Assembly: GCA_964291335.2 (NCBI GenBank)
Contig: OZ219748.1
Span: 2,294,001-2,358,000, forward strand
Origin: G964291335 sp964291335
GTDB lineage: Bacteria; Chloroflexota; Dehalococcoidia; Lucifugimonadales; UBA3495
Direction: 5' to 3'
Length of the DNA stretch: 64,000 bases
Under the pieces are notes generated by a model that saw only the letters and a program-made list of their open reading frames with translations, did not search any database and had not been told where the DNA came from. Position 1 is the first letter of the stretch. Each line of letters begins with the position of its first letter. The translations under genes were made by a program, and so were the position numbers. This document shows, in pieces, positions 52,319 through 62,410 of this stretch.

Positions 52319-53819
52319 CTGGTTCTACAGCCTCCAGTTTCGGCTGATTCTGGCTTTTACCGCCGCCCTGACCCTGGCTCTGGCCGGCGTGGGGGCCTAC
52401 GTGGGCCTTGCCGCCCAGTGGGAAACAGACCGCTTCCAGGAACGCAATCAGGAGTTTCGCCTCGGCCGGGTACAGCGTATGGTGGAACGCCACTTCTCTG
52501 AAAGCAAAGACTGGGACGGTTTGCAGCCTTCTTTAGAGCAGGCCGGCTCCCTCTACGACCGCCGCTTCGTGGTTACCAATTTTGACGGTCAGGTGATGGT
52601 CGACTCCCACCATCTCCGGCGAGGAGAACGCCGTTGGGAGTTGACCCGGGGCCGCACCTTGCCCATTGTAGTTGATGACCGGCCGGTGGGCTTCCTGGTA
52701 TTGTCCCCGGCCGGCCCGGCGGCCCCGGACCCTGTCCAGCCGCCAGGTTCAGCGGGGGACAGCCCGCCGGGCAATGGCCGGCCGGCGGCGGAGCTGTCCC
52801 CGCTGTCGGCCCGGGAGCCGGCCGTATCCCGGTTGACCGCCGGGGTTCGTCATTCCCTCTGGTGGGGCGGTCTGGCCGCCGCCGCCGGGGGTGTGCTGCT
52901 CCTGTCGCTGGTATCCCGAAGGCTCCTGGCCCCGGTGCAGGCCCTGAGCGTTGCCGCCCGGCGGCTGGGCCAGGGAGATTTGTCGCAGCGGGTGCCGGCC
53001 GACGGCCCCAACGAGTTGAGGCGGCTGGGCGAAACCTTTAACGTAATGGCCGAAAACCTGCAGGCCGCCGAGCAGCACCGCCGTAATCTGGTGGCCGACG
53101 TGGCCCATGAGCTGCGCACGCCCCTGTCGAACATCCAGGGCTACCTGGAGGCGGTGAACGACGGGCTGCTGCAACCCGACCAGGCCACTATTGACGCCTT
53201 GCAGCAGCAGACGGCCCACCTGGTAACTCTGGTGGAGGATTTGCAGCTGCTGGCTCTGGCCGAGGCCGGCGCCCTGAGTCTGGGCTGCCGGCTGGAATCC
53301 GTTGCCGGGCTTTTGGCCGAGGTAGTGGAGGCCTTTCGCCCGCGGGCCGAGGCCGCCGGCGTTCAGTTGCTGCTGCAAGTTGAGGCCGACCTGCCCCCGG
53401 TTACCCTCGACCGTACCCGTATCGCCCAGGTGGTGAACAACCTGCTGGAAAATGCCGTGCGCCATACCCCCCAGGGCGGAACGGCGACGGTTGCCGCGGC
53501 CACGGCCGTCGGAACCGCGCCGCCGCCCGAGGCCGGCGCATGGGTGGAAATATCCGTTGCGGATACCGGCCCCGGCATCCCGCCCGATGACCTGCCCCGG
53601 TTGTTCGACCGGTTCTACCGGGTTGACGCCTCCCGTACTCGGGCCACCGGCGGCGCCGGCTTGGGCTTAACCATTGCCCGCCAGTTGGCGCAGGCCCACG
53701 GCGGCGACATCCGGGCCGAAAGTCGGCTGGGCGCCGGCGCCCGGTTCTGCCTGACCTTGCCGGTTCAGGGGCCGAAAACCGCTGCTCGCAGCAACGCCAA
53801 CGATGGAATGGTGAGATAG
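52305..53819 (+). CDS. Sensor histidine kinase
   Basis: A 504-residue kinase. TM1 (about 8-32), extracytoplasmic sensor region with a Pro/Gly-rich stretch, TM2 (about 182-205), HAMP (about 205-258), HisKA with phosphoacceptor His near 267 (A-D-V-A-H-E-L-R-T-P-L-S-N), and HATPase_c with N-box N-N-L-L-E-N-A-V-R-H near 378 and D-T-G-P-G-I-P plus G-G-A-G-L-G-L. The TTG at 52305 overlaps the regulator stop; earlier in-frame ATGs lie deep in the regulator gene. It ends one base before the adaptor gene. Confidence 0.94.
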   Translation: MALPSWFYSLQFRLILAFTAALTLALAGVGAYVGLAAQWETDRFQERNQEFRLGRVQRMVERHFSESKDWDGLQPSLEQAGSLYDRRFVVTNFDGQVMVDSHHLRRGERRWELTRGRTLPIVVDDRPVGFLVLSPAGPAAPDPVQPPGSAGDSPPGNGRPAAELSPLSAREPAVSRLTAGVRHSLWWGGLAAAAGGVLLLSLVSRRLLAPVQALSVAARRLGQGDLSQRVPADGPNELRRLGETFNVMAENLQAAEQHRRNLVADVAHELRTPLSNIQGYLEAVNDGLLQPDQATIDALQQQTAHLVTLVEDLQLLALAEAGALSLGCRLESVAGLLAEVVEAFRPRAEAAGVQLLLQVEADLPPVTLDRTRIAQVVNNLLENAVRHTPQGGTATVAAATAVGTAPPPEAGAWVEISVADTGPGIPPDDLPRLFDRFYRVDASRTRATGGAGLGLTIARQLAQAHGGDIRAESRLGAGARFCLTLPVQGPKTAARSNANDGMVR

Positions 53820-53820
53820 A

Positions 53821-56172
53821 ATGAAATCTCTCTGGAACGCCGTCAAATCCCTGACCCTCTGGCAGGCCGCAGCCCTGGCCCTGGTTATGCTGGGCACCGG
53901 GTTGGGTGTCTGGCTCCTATACCGGAGCCAGGCTGCCGGGGCAACGGTGGAGTTAGCCGAAGACCAGCAGATAATTCCCGTTCAGTACGGCTCGATTGTC
54001 AATCAGGTCTCCACCAACGGCAACCTGGTTTTCCCGGAGCGGGAAACCCTGTCCTTTGCGGTGCAAGGCTCGGTGGGGGCCGTGCTGGCCGCTGAGGGGG
54101 ATACGGTAAGTCAGGGGCAGGAACTGGCCCGCCTGGATGAGGTTACCATTGCCCTGCTGGAAGAAGCCATCGCCGAAGAACGGGTCAACCTGCTGGAAGC
54201 CAGGGAGGCTCTGGAAGATTTGCTGGAACCCTATAGCCCGACCAAGCTGGCTCTGGAGCGGGCCGCTGCCGCGGAAAAAGCAGCCGACGCCCGATTCAAG
54301 CTGCAGCAGGCCGAAGAGGAGCTGGCCGACCTGCTGGCTCCGGAATCGCCCACTGAACAGGAGCTGGCTGAACAGCGGGAACGCATCGCTGACGCCCGGT
54401 TTCAATTGCAGCAGCGGCGCGAAGAATTGGCGGACCTGCTGGCCCCGGTGTCGCCGACGGAGCAGGACATTCGCGCTCAGGAAGAGCGGGTGGCCGATGC
54501 CCGGCTGCAGCTGGAACAAGCCAGGGAAGACCGGGATACCCTCGTGCAGCGCGACTTGCGGCCCGACTACCTGGCGCAGCTGACCAGGGCTCGCCAGACC
54601 GATGCGGACGGAGCGAAGGATTTGGCCGATGTTCGGGAAGCCCTGGCCGAGCTGGAACCCTCAGAGCGGGAACTGGTGTCAGCAGTCCAGGCCAGGCTGT
54701 CCGCCCGCATTGCCCTGGACGAGGCCAACCAGGCCCTGGATGATTTCAGGGAAGCTAACCGGGATGAGTTGCTGCCCAGGCAGCGGAAGTACGCTGAAAT
54801 CCAGGCCTCCCTGGAGCCGGCCCGCAATGCCCTGGCAACGCTGCAAGCGGAATATGCGCAGGGCGTCCGCGGCCTTTTGCCCAACATCCGGCGGTGGGAG
54901 CAGTATATTGAACCGCTGGAAGAGGAACTTGTCCGTTTGCGGCGCGGGCTGCTTAACCAGCTGACCGATCTGGAAGCCGGGGTAGAGCTGGCCCGGGTTG
55001 CTCTGGCCGAGGCCGAAGAAAACCTGGCGGAACTGCTTAATGGCCCCGACGCCCTGGAACGGGACGCCCTGGAAGCCCGGGCCGAGGCCATTATCGCCAA
55101 CCTGGAGGTGAATGAACGGGACCGCAGCGAGCTGGAGCCGCCGGAAGTTGACCCGGCAGAATTGGCTTTGCTGGAATCCCGTATCGCTTTGGCTGAAGCC
55201 ACTCTGTCGCAAGCCTCGACCGACCTGGCAGACCTGCGCGCTGAGCGGCTGGCCGCCGCCGACCAACTGGAAGTAGCTTTGCTGGAGCGGAAAATTGAAC
55301 TGGCCGGGGCGACTATGACCCAGGCCACGGCCGATTTGGCCGAACTTGAAGCGGAACTGGCAACCCCGCCAGACCCCCTGGCAGTGGCTTTGCATGAGCA
55401 GCAGGTTGAACTGGCCGAGGCTACCCTGGCCCAGGCGATTGAGGATTTGGCTGAGGTAGCGCCGGAATTGCCCGACCAGTTGGAAATCGACCTGCAGCGG
55501 CAAAGGGTGGCTTCGGCCCGGGTTAAGCTGCAGGACGCTATCGACCAGCGGCAGGCCGCCTCCCTTTATTCCCCTGTTAACGGCTATGTGGCTATGCTGG
55601 ATGTGGCGGTGGGCGACAAGGTGGAGTTGAACGACAACGTAATGGAGGTGGTTGACCCTACCATAATCGAGATTGACGGCATCGTCGATGAGATAGACGT
55701 TTTGTCGGTGCAGGTAGGCACCCGCGCGGAAGTCAGCCTGGATGCTCTGCCCAGCCGCACGCTGGAGGGCCTGGTTACCGAAATAGACGAGGAAGCACGG
55801 AACGAGCAGGGCGTAGTCAGCTACCCCATCCGCATTCGGGTGCAGCCGCCGGAAGGGGTGCAGCCCCGGGCCGGCCTGAGCGCCATTGCCAGCATTGTGC
55901 TGCGGGAAGAAAGCAACGTTCTGGTGGTGCCGCAGCAGGCCCTTTACGGCAGCTTCGACCAGCCGACAGTGAAGGTAATGACCGACCTGGGCATTGCCGA
56001 GCGTCCCGTCTCCCTGGGCAGCAGCGACGGCTTCTGGGTGGCCGTAGTCGAAGGCCTGGCTGAGAATGACCGGGTGTTGCTGGAAGGCGCTTCGTTCAAC
56101 TCCGGCGAGTTCAGCTTCCGCCAGTTGCGTCGGACGACCGGCGGCGGCCCTGGCGGTGGTGGCCGTCGTTAA
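53821..56172 (+). CDS. HlyD/MacA-type membrane fusion protein with very long coiled coil
   Basis: A 783-residue adaptor, about twice the usual MacA length. One N-terminal anchor (about 15-35), half of a biotinyl-lipoyl-like domain (S-T-N-G-N-L-V-F-P-E-R, V-L-A-A-E-G-D-T-V-S-Q-G-Q), then about 450 residues of heptad-rich helix with repeated A-D-A-R-x-x-L-Q-Q-A and E-E-L-A-D-L-L-A-P (about 110-580), the second lipoyl half (L-Y-S-P-V-N-G-Y-V-A), and beta-barrel plus membrane-proximal domains. It links an ABC pump to the cell exterior. The internal repeats suggest coil extension by duplication. Confidence 0.92.
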   Translation: MKSLWNAVKSLTLWQAAALALVMLGTGLGVWLLYRSQAAGATVELAEDQQIIPVQYGSIVNQVSTNGNLVFPERETLSFAVQGSVGAVLAAEGDTVSQGQELARLDEVTIALLEEAIAEERVNLLEAREALEDLLEPYSPTKLALERAAAAEKAADARFKLQQAEEELADLLAPESPTEQELAEQRERIADARFQLQQRREELADLLAPVSPTEQDIRAQEERVADARLQLEQAREDRDTLVQRDLRPDYLAQLTRARQTDADGAKDLADVREALAELEPSERELVSAVQARLSARIALDEANQALDDFREANRDELLPRQRKYAEIQASLEPARNALATLQAEYAQGVRGLLPNIRRWEQYIEPLEEELVRLRRGLLNQLTDLEAGVELARVALAEAEENLAELLNGPDALERDALEARAEAIIANLEVNERDRSELEPPEVDPAELALLESRIALAEATLSQASTDLADLRAERLAAADQLEVALLERKIELAGATMTQATADLAELEAELATPPDPLAVALHEQQVELAEATLAQAIEDLAEVAPELPDQLEIDLQRQRVASARVKLQDAIDQRQAASLYSPVNGYVAMLDVAVGDKVELNDNVMEVVDPTIIEIDGIVDEIDVLSVQVGTRAEVSLDALPSRTLEGLVTEIDEEARNEQGVVSYPIRIRVQPPEGVQPRAGLSAIASIVLREESNVLVVPQQALYGSFDQPTVKVMTDLGIAERPVSLGSSDGFWVAVVEGLAENDRVLLEGASFNSGEFSFRQLRRTTGGGPGGGGRR

Positions 56173-56339
56173 AGGCAATTGGCCGCCGCAGCGCCGGCAA
56201 AAGGTCGGCGGCCAGCCGGCGGGTTTTCCGGTTCCGCCCGACACCGGCGCCCTTGTGTCTGGCTTGAGCAGCGGGCGCCTTGCCCCGAGGCTGCGCGGTC
56301 GGCGGTATCTGGGCTTGCCGGCTGGCGCTGAAGAAAAAG

Positions 56340-57014
56340 ATGATTGAACTGCAAAACGCAACCAAAATATACCGGATGGGCGACATAGAAGTGGGTGCGC
56401 TGCGGGGTGTCTCTCTTTCCATCCGGGCCGGCGAAATGGCGGCCATCATCGGGGCTTCCGGCTCCGGCAAATCCACCCTGATGAACATCCTGGGCTGCCT
56501 GGACGTGCCAACCTCCGGCCAATACCACCTGGACGGAGAGAACGTCGCCCGCCTGGGGGACGATCGGCTGGCGGAAATCCGCAACCGCAAAATTGGTTTC
56601 GTCTTTCAAACCTACAATCTGCTGCCCCGTCTTACCGCCCTGGCCAACGTGGAATTGCCCTTGCTCTATGGCAACGGCCATAACCGGCGCGCTCGGGCGG
56701 TGGAGGCTTTGACCCGGGTGGGGCTGGCCGACCGTACCAGGCACCGGCCGGTAGAGCTTTCCGGCGGCCAGCAGCAACGGGTGGGCATTGCCCGCGCCCT
56801 GGTAAAGGAACCCGGCATCCTGCTGGCCGATGAGCCTACCGGCAACCTGGACAGCCAGTCCAGCGAAGAGGTTATGGCCTTGCTGCAAGGGCTGAACCAG
56901 CGGGAAGGGTTGACCGTAATCATCGTAACCCACGAACCGGAAGTCGCCGCCGCCACCCGTCGGGTCATCGCCATGCGGGACGGGCTGGTAATCGACGATT
57001 CAGGAACAGCATGA
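56340..57014 (+). CDS. MacB/LolD-type ABC transporter ATPase
   Basis: A 224-residue ATPase. Walker A G-A-S-G-S-G-K-S-T (38-46), Q-loop F-Q-T-Y-N-L-L-P-R-L, signature L-S-G-G-Q-Q-Q-R, Walker B I-L-L-A-D-E-P-T-G-N-L-D, H-loop V-T-H-E-P. It powers the FtsX-type permease encoded next, which overlaps it by 4 nt (ATGA). ATG 56340 is chosen because the family begins with M-I-E-L-Q-N; AAGAAAAAG is the only nearby purine run. The 167-bp gap to the adaptor gene has no other feature. Confidence 0.95.
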   Translation: MIELQNATKIYRMGDIEVGALRGVSLSIRAGEMAAIIGASGSGKSTLMNILGCLDVPTSGQYHLDGENVARLGDDRLAEIRNRKIGFVFQTYNLLPRLTALANVELPLLYGNGHNRRARAVEALTRVGLADRTRHRPVELSGGQQQRVGIARALVKEPGILLADEPTGNLDSQSSEEVMALLQGLNQREGLTVIIVTHEPEVAAATRRVIAMRDGLVIDDSGTA

Positions 57015-58258
57015 ACCCGCTGACCAATTTCCGCATCTCCCTGGCATCCCTGGGGGCCAACAAGCTGCGCTCCGGGCTGACCCTGCTGGGCATTATCATC
57101 GGCGTATCGGCCGTCATTGCTCTTATGGCCATTGGCCAGGGGGTACAGCAGTCCATTACCGCCAGCATTGAATCCCTGGGCAGCAACCTGCTTTTCGTCC
57201 AGCCCGGCAGCGCCAGCGTGGGCGGGCTGCGCAGCGGTTCGGGCAGCGCCGGCACGCTGACCCTGGAAGATGCCTATGCCCTGGTTGACCCGATGTTTGC
57301 TCCCTCGGTGGCAGCGGTGGCTCCGGAACTGCGCACCTCCGGCCAGGTAACCGCCGGCCGCAACAATACCTTCACCCAGATAATCGGCGTAACCCCGGAT
57401 TATGCTGAGGTGCGCAACTTTCCCGTCTCGGCCGGGGGCTTTATTGCCCAGGCCCATTTGGACAACTACTCCCAGGTGGCCGTGCTGGGTTCCGAGGTGG
57501 CCAATACCCTGTTCGGCAACCGGGATCCCCTGGGTCAGTCGATACGGATTAACGGACGCCAGTTTGAGGTTATCGGCGTGCTGAAGAGCAAAGGCAGCGG
57601 CTTTCTGGGCTTGCTGGACGACCAGGTTCTGGTGCCGATTACCACCGCCTATTACCGGGTCAATTCCCGGCGCACCACCCAGGGCGGCATTACCGTGGAC
57701 GCCATCAACGTGCAGATGCCCAGCGTTGCGGCGGTGGAGCGCGGCATACGGGAGGTAACCACCGTTCTGCGCCTGCGCCACCGCATAATCGGGGAGGACG
57801 ATTTCATCGTTACCAGCCAGCGGGAGACCATCGAAGCCGTGGAGGAAACGACCAATACCTTCATCCTGTTCCTGGGGGCTATCGCCGGCATATCCCTGCT
57901 GGTTGGCGGCATTGGCATAATGAACATTATGCTGGTGTCGGTAACCGAGCGTACCCGGGAAATAGGCATCCGCAAGGCAATGGGAGCCAAACGCCGCGAC
58001 ATCCTGTTGCAGTTTATGTCTGAAGCCGTATTGCTGAGCCTGGGCGGGGGCGCTACCGGAGTGGCCATGGGGGCCGCCATCGCCGCCCTGCTGAGCGGTA
58101 GTCCCTTCCTGGGCGAAGACCCGCTGCAAACCAGCTTCAGTTGGAGCATTGCCTTGCTGGCTCTGGCGGTTTCTGCCGCCATCGGCTTGTTCTTTGGCAT
58201 TTACCCGGCGATGCGGGCGGCGCGCCTGCATCCTATTGACGCCCTGCGCTACGAATAA
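57011..58258 (+). CDS. MacB-like ABC permease (FtsX family)
   Basis: A 415-residue permease with the MacB layout: TM1 (about 22-45, L-T-L-L-G-I-I-I-G-V-S-A-V-I-A-L), large extracytoplasmic MacB_PCD domain (50-270), and a C-terminal FtsX domain with three helices (about 285-410; G-G-I-G-I-M-N-I-M-L-V-S-V-T-E-R-T-R-E-I-G-I-R). With the ATPase and adaptor it forms an efflux pump for peptides, lipids or antibiotics. The substrate is unknown. Confidence 0.95.
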   Translation: MNPLTNFRISLASLGANKLRSGLTLLGIIIGVSAVIALMAIGQGVQQSITASIESLGSNLLFVQPGSASVGGLRSGSGSAGTLTLEDAYALVDPMFAPSVAAVAPELRTSGQVTAGRNNTFTQIIGVTPDYAEVRNFPVSAGGFIAQAHLDNYSQVAVLGSEVANTLFGNRDPLGQSIRINGRQFEVIGVLKSKGSGFLGLLDDQVLVPITTAYYRVNSRRTTQGGITVDAINVQMPSVAAVERGIREVTTVLRLRHRIIGEDDFIVTSQRETIEAVEETTNTFILFLGAIAGISLLVGGIGIMNIMLVSVTERTREIGIRKAMGAKRRDILLQFMSEAVLLSLGGGATGVAMGAAIAALLSGSPFLGEDPLQTSFSWSIALLALAVSAAIGLFFGIYPAMRAARLHPIDALRYE

Positions 58259-58267
58259 GGAGGAGCT

Positions 58268-58933
58268 ATGAACCGGTCGTTCCTGATACTGCTGCTGCTG
58301 GTAGCCTTTTTGGGGGCCGGCTTTGGCGGTTCCTTCGTGGGTGGTTTCATCTACGGGCAAAGTCAGCAGGAGGCCCTGGCCGAAAACCGGTTCCCGGCTT
58401 CGGGCGCTGCCGGTCGGTTCCCCGCCGGAGAACAACCGGCCGCCGGCCGGCAGGCCCAGCGGGCCGGGGCGGCCGAGCTAACCGGCGGAGCCGGTTCGGC
58501 GGCGGAGCAGCGCGGCCCCGGTGAGTCGGGGCCGGCGTTTCCCGCGGCGGAAGTGGGGGCGGTGGTTATCCCTGACCCGACAGCGGAGGCGGGCGGCCGG
58601 GCCGCCGGGTCCAGCGCCGAGTCGCCGGGCCGCCGGGGTGGTTTTGCCGTGCCGGGCGGCTTGGCCGGGACTATTCAGGACGTTGCCGGCACTGGGCTGA
58701 CTCTGCTTACCGATCAGGGCCCGGTGCCGGTAAGCCTGGCTCCGGGCGCAGCGATCAGCCAGGTAACCGAGGCTGGCCGGGACAATCTGGCGGCCGGCAG
58801 CGCGGCGTTGATAGTGGGGCAGCGTCAGGATGACGGCTCCGTCTCAGCCCAGGCGGTAATCATCCTTCCCGAAGCGGCGGCCAACTGGTTCAGCAGGGGT
58901 GCGCCCGGCGGCAGCCGCTCCCGCGCCCCCTAG
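58268..58933 (+). CDS. Membrane-anchored protein with DUF5666-like C-terminal domain
   Basis: A 221-residue protein. One N-terminal hydrophobic segment (about 5-30), an Ala/Gly/Pro/Arg-rich low-complexity stretch (40-130), and a C-terminal beta-rich domain (about 135-205: G-T-I-Q-D-V-A-G-T-G-L-T-L-L-T, A-A-L-I-V-G-Q-R-Q-D-D-G-S-V-S-A-Q-A-V) resembling DUF5666. AAGGAGGAGCT precedes the ATG, 9 bp after the permease. It is the last gene of the exporter operon. Its function is unknown; extracytoplasmic location inferred. Confidence 0.75.
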   Translation: MNRSFLILLLLVAFLGAGFGGSFVGGFIYGQSQQEALAENRFPASGAAGRFPAGEQPAAGRQAQRAGAAELTGGAGSAAEQRGPGESGPAFPAAEVGAVVIPDPTAEAGGRAAGSSAESPGRRGGFAVPGGLAGTIQDVAGTGLTLLTDQGPVPVSLAPGAAISQVTEAGRDNLAAGSAALIVGQRQDDGSVSAQAVIILPEAAANWFSRGAPGGSRSRAP

Positions 58934-59002
58934 GTCGGCGCGTCTGATCAGCACTATCCTCATCATCAGACAACGCCGCTCCCGCGCCCCCTGGGTCGGC
59001 GC
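58915..59002. repeat. 27-bp direct repeats at the end of the exporter operon
   Basis: CCGCTCCCGCGCCCCCT followed by (A/G)GGTCGGCGC occurs at 58915-58941 and 58976-59002 with one mismatch. The first copy covers the stop codon of the last operon gene. The rest of 58934-59222 shows no gene. Confidence 0.65.
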
Positions 59003-59222
59003 CCCTGCAACGGCCGGTTCCGGCGCTATGGCAAGGGCAGCGGCGCTGCGCCCCGCCGGAAAGGTGGCCGCTACCCGAATGTTCCTGAAATAGCCACTCC
59101 GGCAGGCTGCTCTGGTCGGCAAGGAGCGCGGAAAAAGCCCCCCATCGGGCAATCGGCGCCGGATGCGGGGCAGACTGGAACCGCCAGGCTGACGGGAAAG
59201 GCGCGGCCGCCCGGGACGGGAA

Positions 59223-59822
59223 CTACCGGGCAGCTTCCTCAAGCATGGTTTGCAGCTCCGCGACGCTCTTGTCGCCGAAGTCCGGCTCGCCGCCGTTTAT
59301 GCGGTAGGTGGGGGTGCCAAAAACGCCCAGCTCCCTGGCGGCCTGGTGTTCATCCAGCACATATTGACGGTACTGTCCCGAATCCAGGGCGGCGGCAAGG
59401 TCGTTCCAGTTCAGCCCGCACTCTTCAGCGATGGCCTGCAAAACATCCCGGCGGCCCAGGTCAACGCCCCGTTCCCAGTAAGCGCGGGCGGCGGCATGGT
59501 GAAACTCGCCGTCCCGCCCATGGTCTCTGGCGTAAGCGGTGGCCTCGTGAGCCAGGCTGGTATTGGGGGAAAGCGCAGGACGGCGCATAACAATGCCGGC
59601 CTCCCTGGCCCGTTCCTGCCAGGCCTGGGTCAACTCGGTCTCCGTCTCGCCTTCCCGCAGTGGCCGGGGTTCACCTTCAGGGGCCCGCTCCGGGGCCAGC
59701 AAATAGGGGCGCCGGTCGATTGCTGCGCCGGTGGCCGCCGCGGCTTTGTCCAGCCTGACCAGGCCGACATAGCACCAGGGTCAAGTATAGTCGTACCAAA
59801 CGGTAACCTGGGCAGCGCGCAT
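59223..59822 (-). CDS. Selenoprotein: DsbA/FrnE-family oxidoreductase with U-P-W-C active site (TGA-encoded Sec14)
   Basis: The frame begins at ATG 59822, five bases after GGAGG, and runs 199 codons to 59223 with one in-frame TGA at 59783-59781. Around it reads Y-D-Y-T-(TGA)-P-W-C-Y-V-G, matching the DsbA/FrnE motif C-P-W-C-Y with the first, nucleophilic Cys replaced by the TGA. The rest is a complete thioredoxin fold with helical insert and the cis-Pro loop F-G-T-P-T-Y (Pro171). Total length is normal for the family, while the part after the TGA alone would lack the active site. A SECIS-like hairpin follows the TGA. Reading TGA as selenocysteine explains everything; a recent nonsense mutation is the alternative. 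Cytoplasmic thiol-disulfide exchange or isomerase activity is inferred. It has its own promoter and lies 102 bp downstream of zwf. Confidence 0.85.
59748..59783 (-). promoter_or_regulatory. Bacterial SECIS element and Sec UGA codon
   Basis: UGA is at 59783-59781. From 13 nt after it, 5'-GUCGGCCU pairs with AGGCUGGAC around the tetraloop GGUC (loop at 59760-59757): eight base pairs including one G-U, with one bulged G on the 3' side. The apical GGUC loop is the same as in the E. coli fdhF SECIS, where SelB contacts the loop G and U. The loop starts 21 nt after UGA here, compared with 19 in fdhF by my count of the remembered sequence. Confidence 0.75.
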
Positions 59823-59858
59823 GGCATCCTCCTGCAAATGGTGGGCTGGTTTGACCTT

Positions 59859-59867
59859 ATTGTAGCA
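59859..59867 (-). promoter_or_regulatory. Extended -10 promoter of the selenoprotein gene
   Basis: Minus strand TGCTACAAT (TG-N-TACAAT) lies 36 nt before the ATG at 59822. Transcription would start near 59852, giving a short leader with GGAGG. This argues that the full-length frame, including the TGA, is what is expressed. Confidence 0.55.
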
Positions 59868-59923
59868 TGCAAGACCCGGAGCCGGCGTTCCGGCTGGCCC
59901 GGGAAAGAGGCGGCCGGCCCGGG

Positions 59924-61413
<1,490 letters not shown>

Positions 61414-61417
<4 letters not shown>

Positions 61418-62325
61418 TCGGTTAACCGGCGCACCTGGTGGCCGCCGAACTGGTGGCGCAGCGCCGCCAGCAATTTGGCGCTGAAAGGCTGGTTCTGACG
61501 GGAACGGAAACGCTGCTGCAAAGACAGGGTTATCACCGGCAAAGGCACAGCCAGATCCACCGACTCCTGCACCGTCCAGCGTCCCTCCCCTGAATCCTCC
61601 ACGTAGCCTTCCAAATCGGCCAGGTCGGGGTCCTCTTCCAGGGTGTTCACTACCAGGTCCAGCAGCCAGGAGCGAACTACGCTGCCGTAACGCCAGGTAT
61701 CAGCGATGCGAGGCAGGTTAAAGTCAAACTCTTTCTTGGCGGCCAGCAGCTCAAAGCCCTCGGCGTAGGCCTCCATCAGGGCATACTCAACGCCATTATG
61801 CACCATTTTTACAAAATGCCCGGCGCCCACCGGCCCGGCATGGCAATAACCGCGGTCTGCGGCGGGAGCCAGGGTCTGGAACAGAGGTTCCAGCCGCTGG
61901 AAGAGTTCCTCCTTGCCGCCAACCATCAGCGAGTAGCCTTCAACCAGCCCCCAGATGCCGCCACTGATGCCCACATCCAGCAGGTCAATTCCCAGTTTTG
62001 CCAGGGTTTCGGCCCGGCGCAGAGTATCTTTGTAGTTGGCATTGCCTCCGTCCAGGATGACGTCGCCGGTGTCAAGCAGGGCGGTCAACCGCTCAATAGC
62101 GCCCTCGGTGGGTTGGCCCTCGGGCAGCATCGTCCAGACGGCCCGCGGCGGCGACAGGTGCGCCACCAGGTTATACAGGCTTTGCGCAATTACCGCGCCA
62201 TGCTCACGGCTGGCGGCCAATGCCGCCGGGTTAACGTCATAGGCAACTACCCGGTGGCCGCCGTTGGCCAGCCGTTCTACCATGTTGCCGCCCATGCGGC
62301 CCAGGCCAATCATTCCCACTTCCAA
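61414..62325 (-). CDS. gnd: 6-phosphogluconate dehydrogenase, short (YqeC/GntZ-like) form
   Basis: A 303-residue decarboxylating dehydrogenase: G-L-G-R-M-G-G-N-M-V-E-R-L at the NAD(P) site, I-L-D-G-G-N-A-N-Y near residue 95, G-I-S-G-G-I-W-G, and K-M-V-H-N-G-V-E-Y with catalytic Lys and Asn near 170. The roughly 300-residue length is the short bacterial type rather than the 470-residue dimer, and such forms are often NAD-preferring. It converts 6-phosphogluconate to ribulose 5-phosphate. It is coupled to zwf. Confidence 0.95.
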
Positions 62326-62410
62326 GGGAGCGCCTCCCGCTCATTTCACTGCTGAAACCCGTCATTTGAGCCGGCTGCCGTCCGGGTTGCTTCCGGCGCA
62401 AGAGGCCGGC

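Noticed and set aside
59223..59702. A 159-residue DsbA-like protein starting at the TTG at 59702
   Set aside because: It would lack the first beta strand, the active-site helix and the redox motif. The true frame starts at 59822 and reads through TGA.
59781..59783. In-frame TGA read as evidence of a pseudogene
   Set aside because: No other stop or frameshift occurs in the gene, the TGA falls exactly on the catalytic Cys column, a SECIS-like hairpin follows, and promoter plus ribosome binding site are intact. Selenocysteine explains all of this better.
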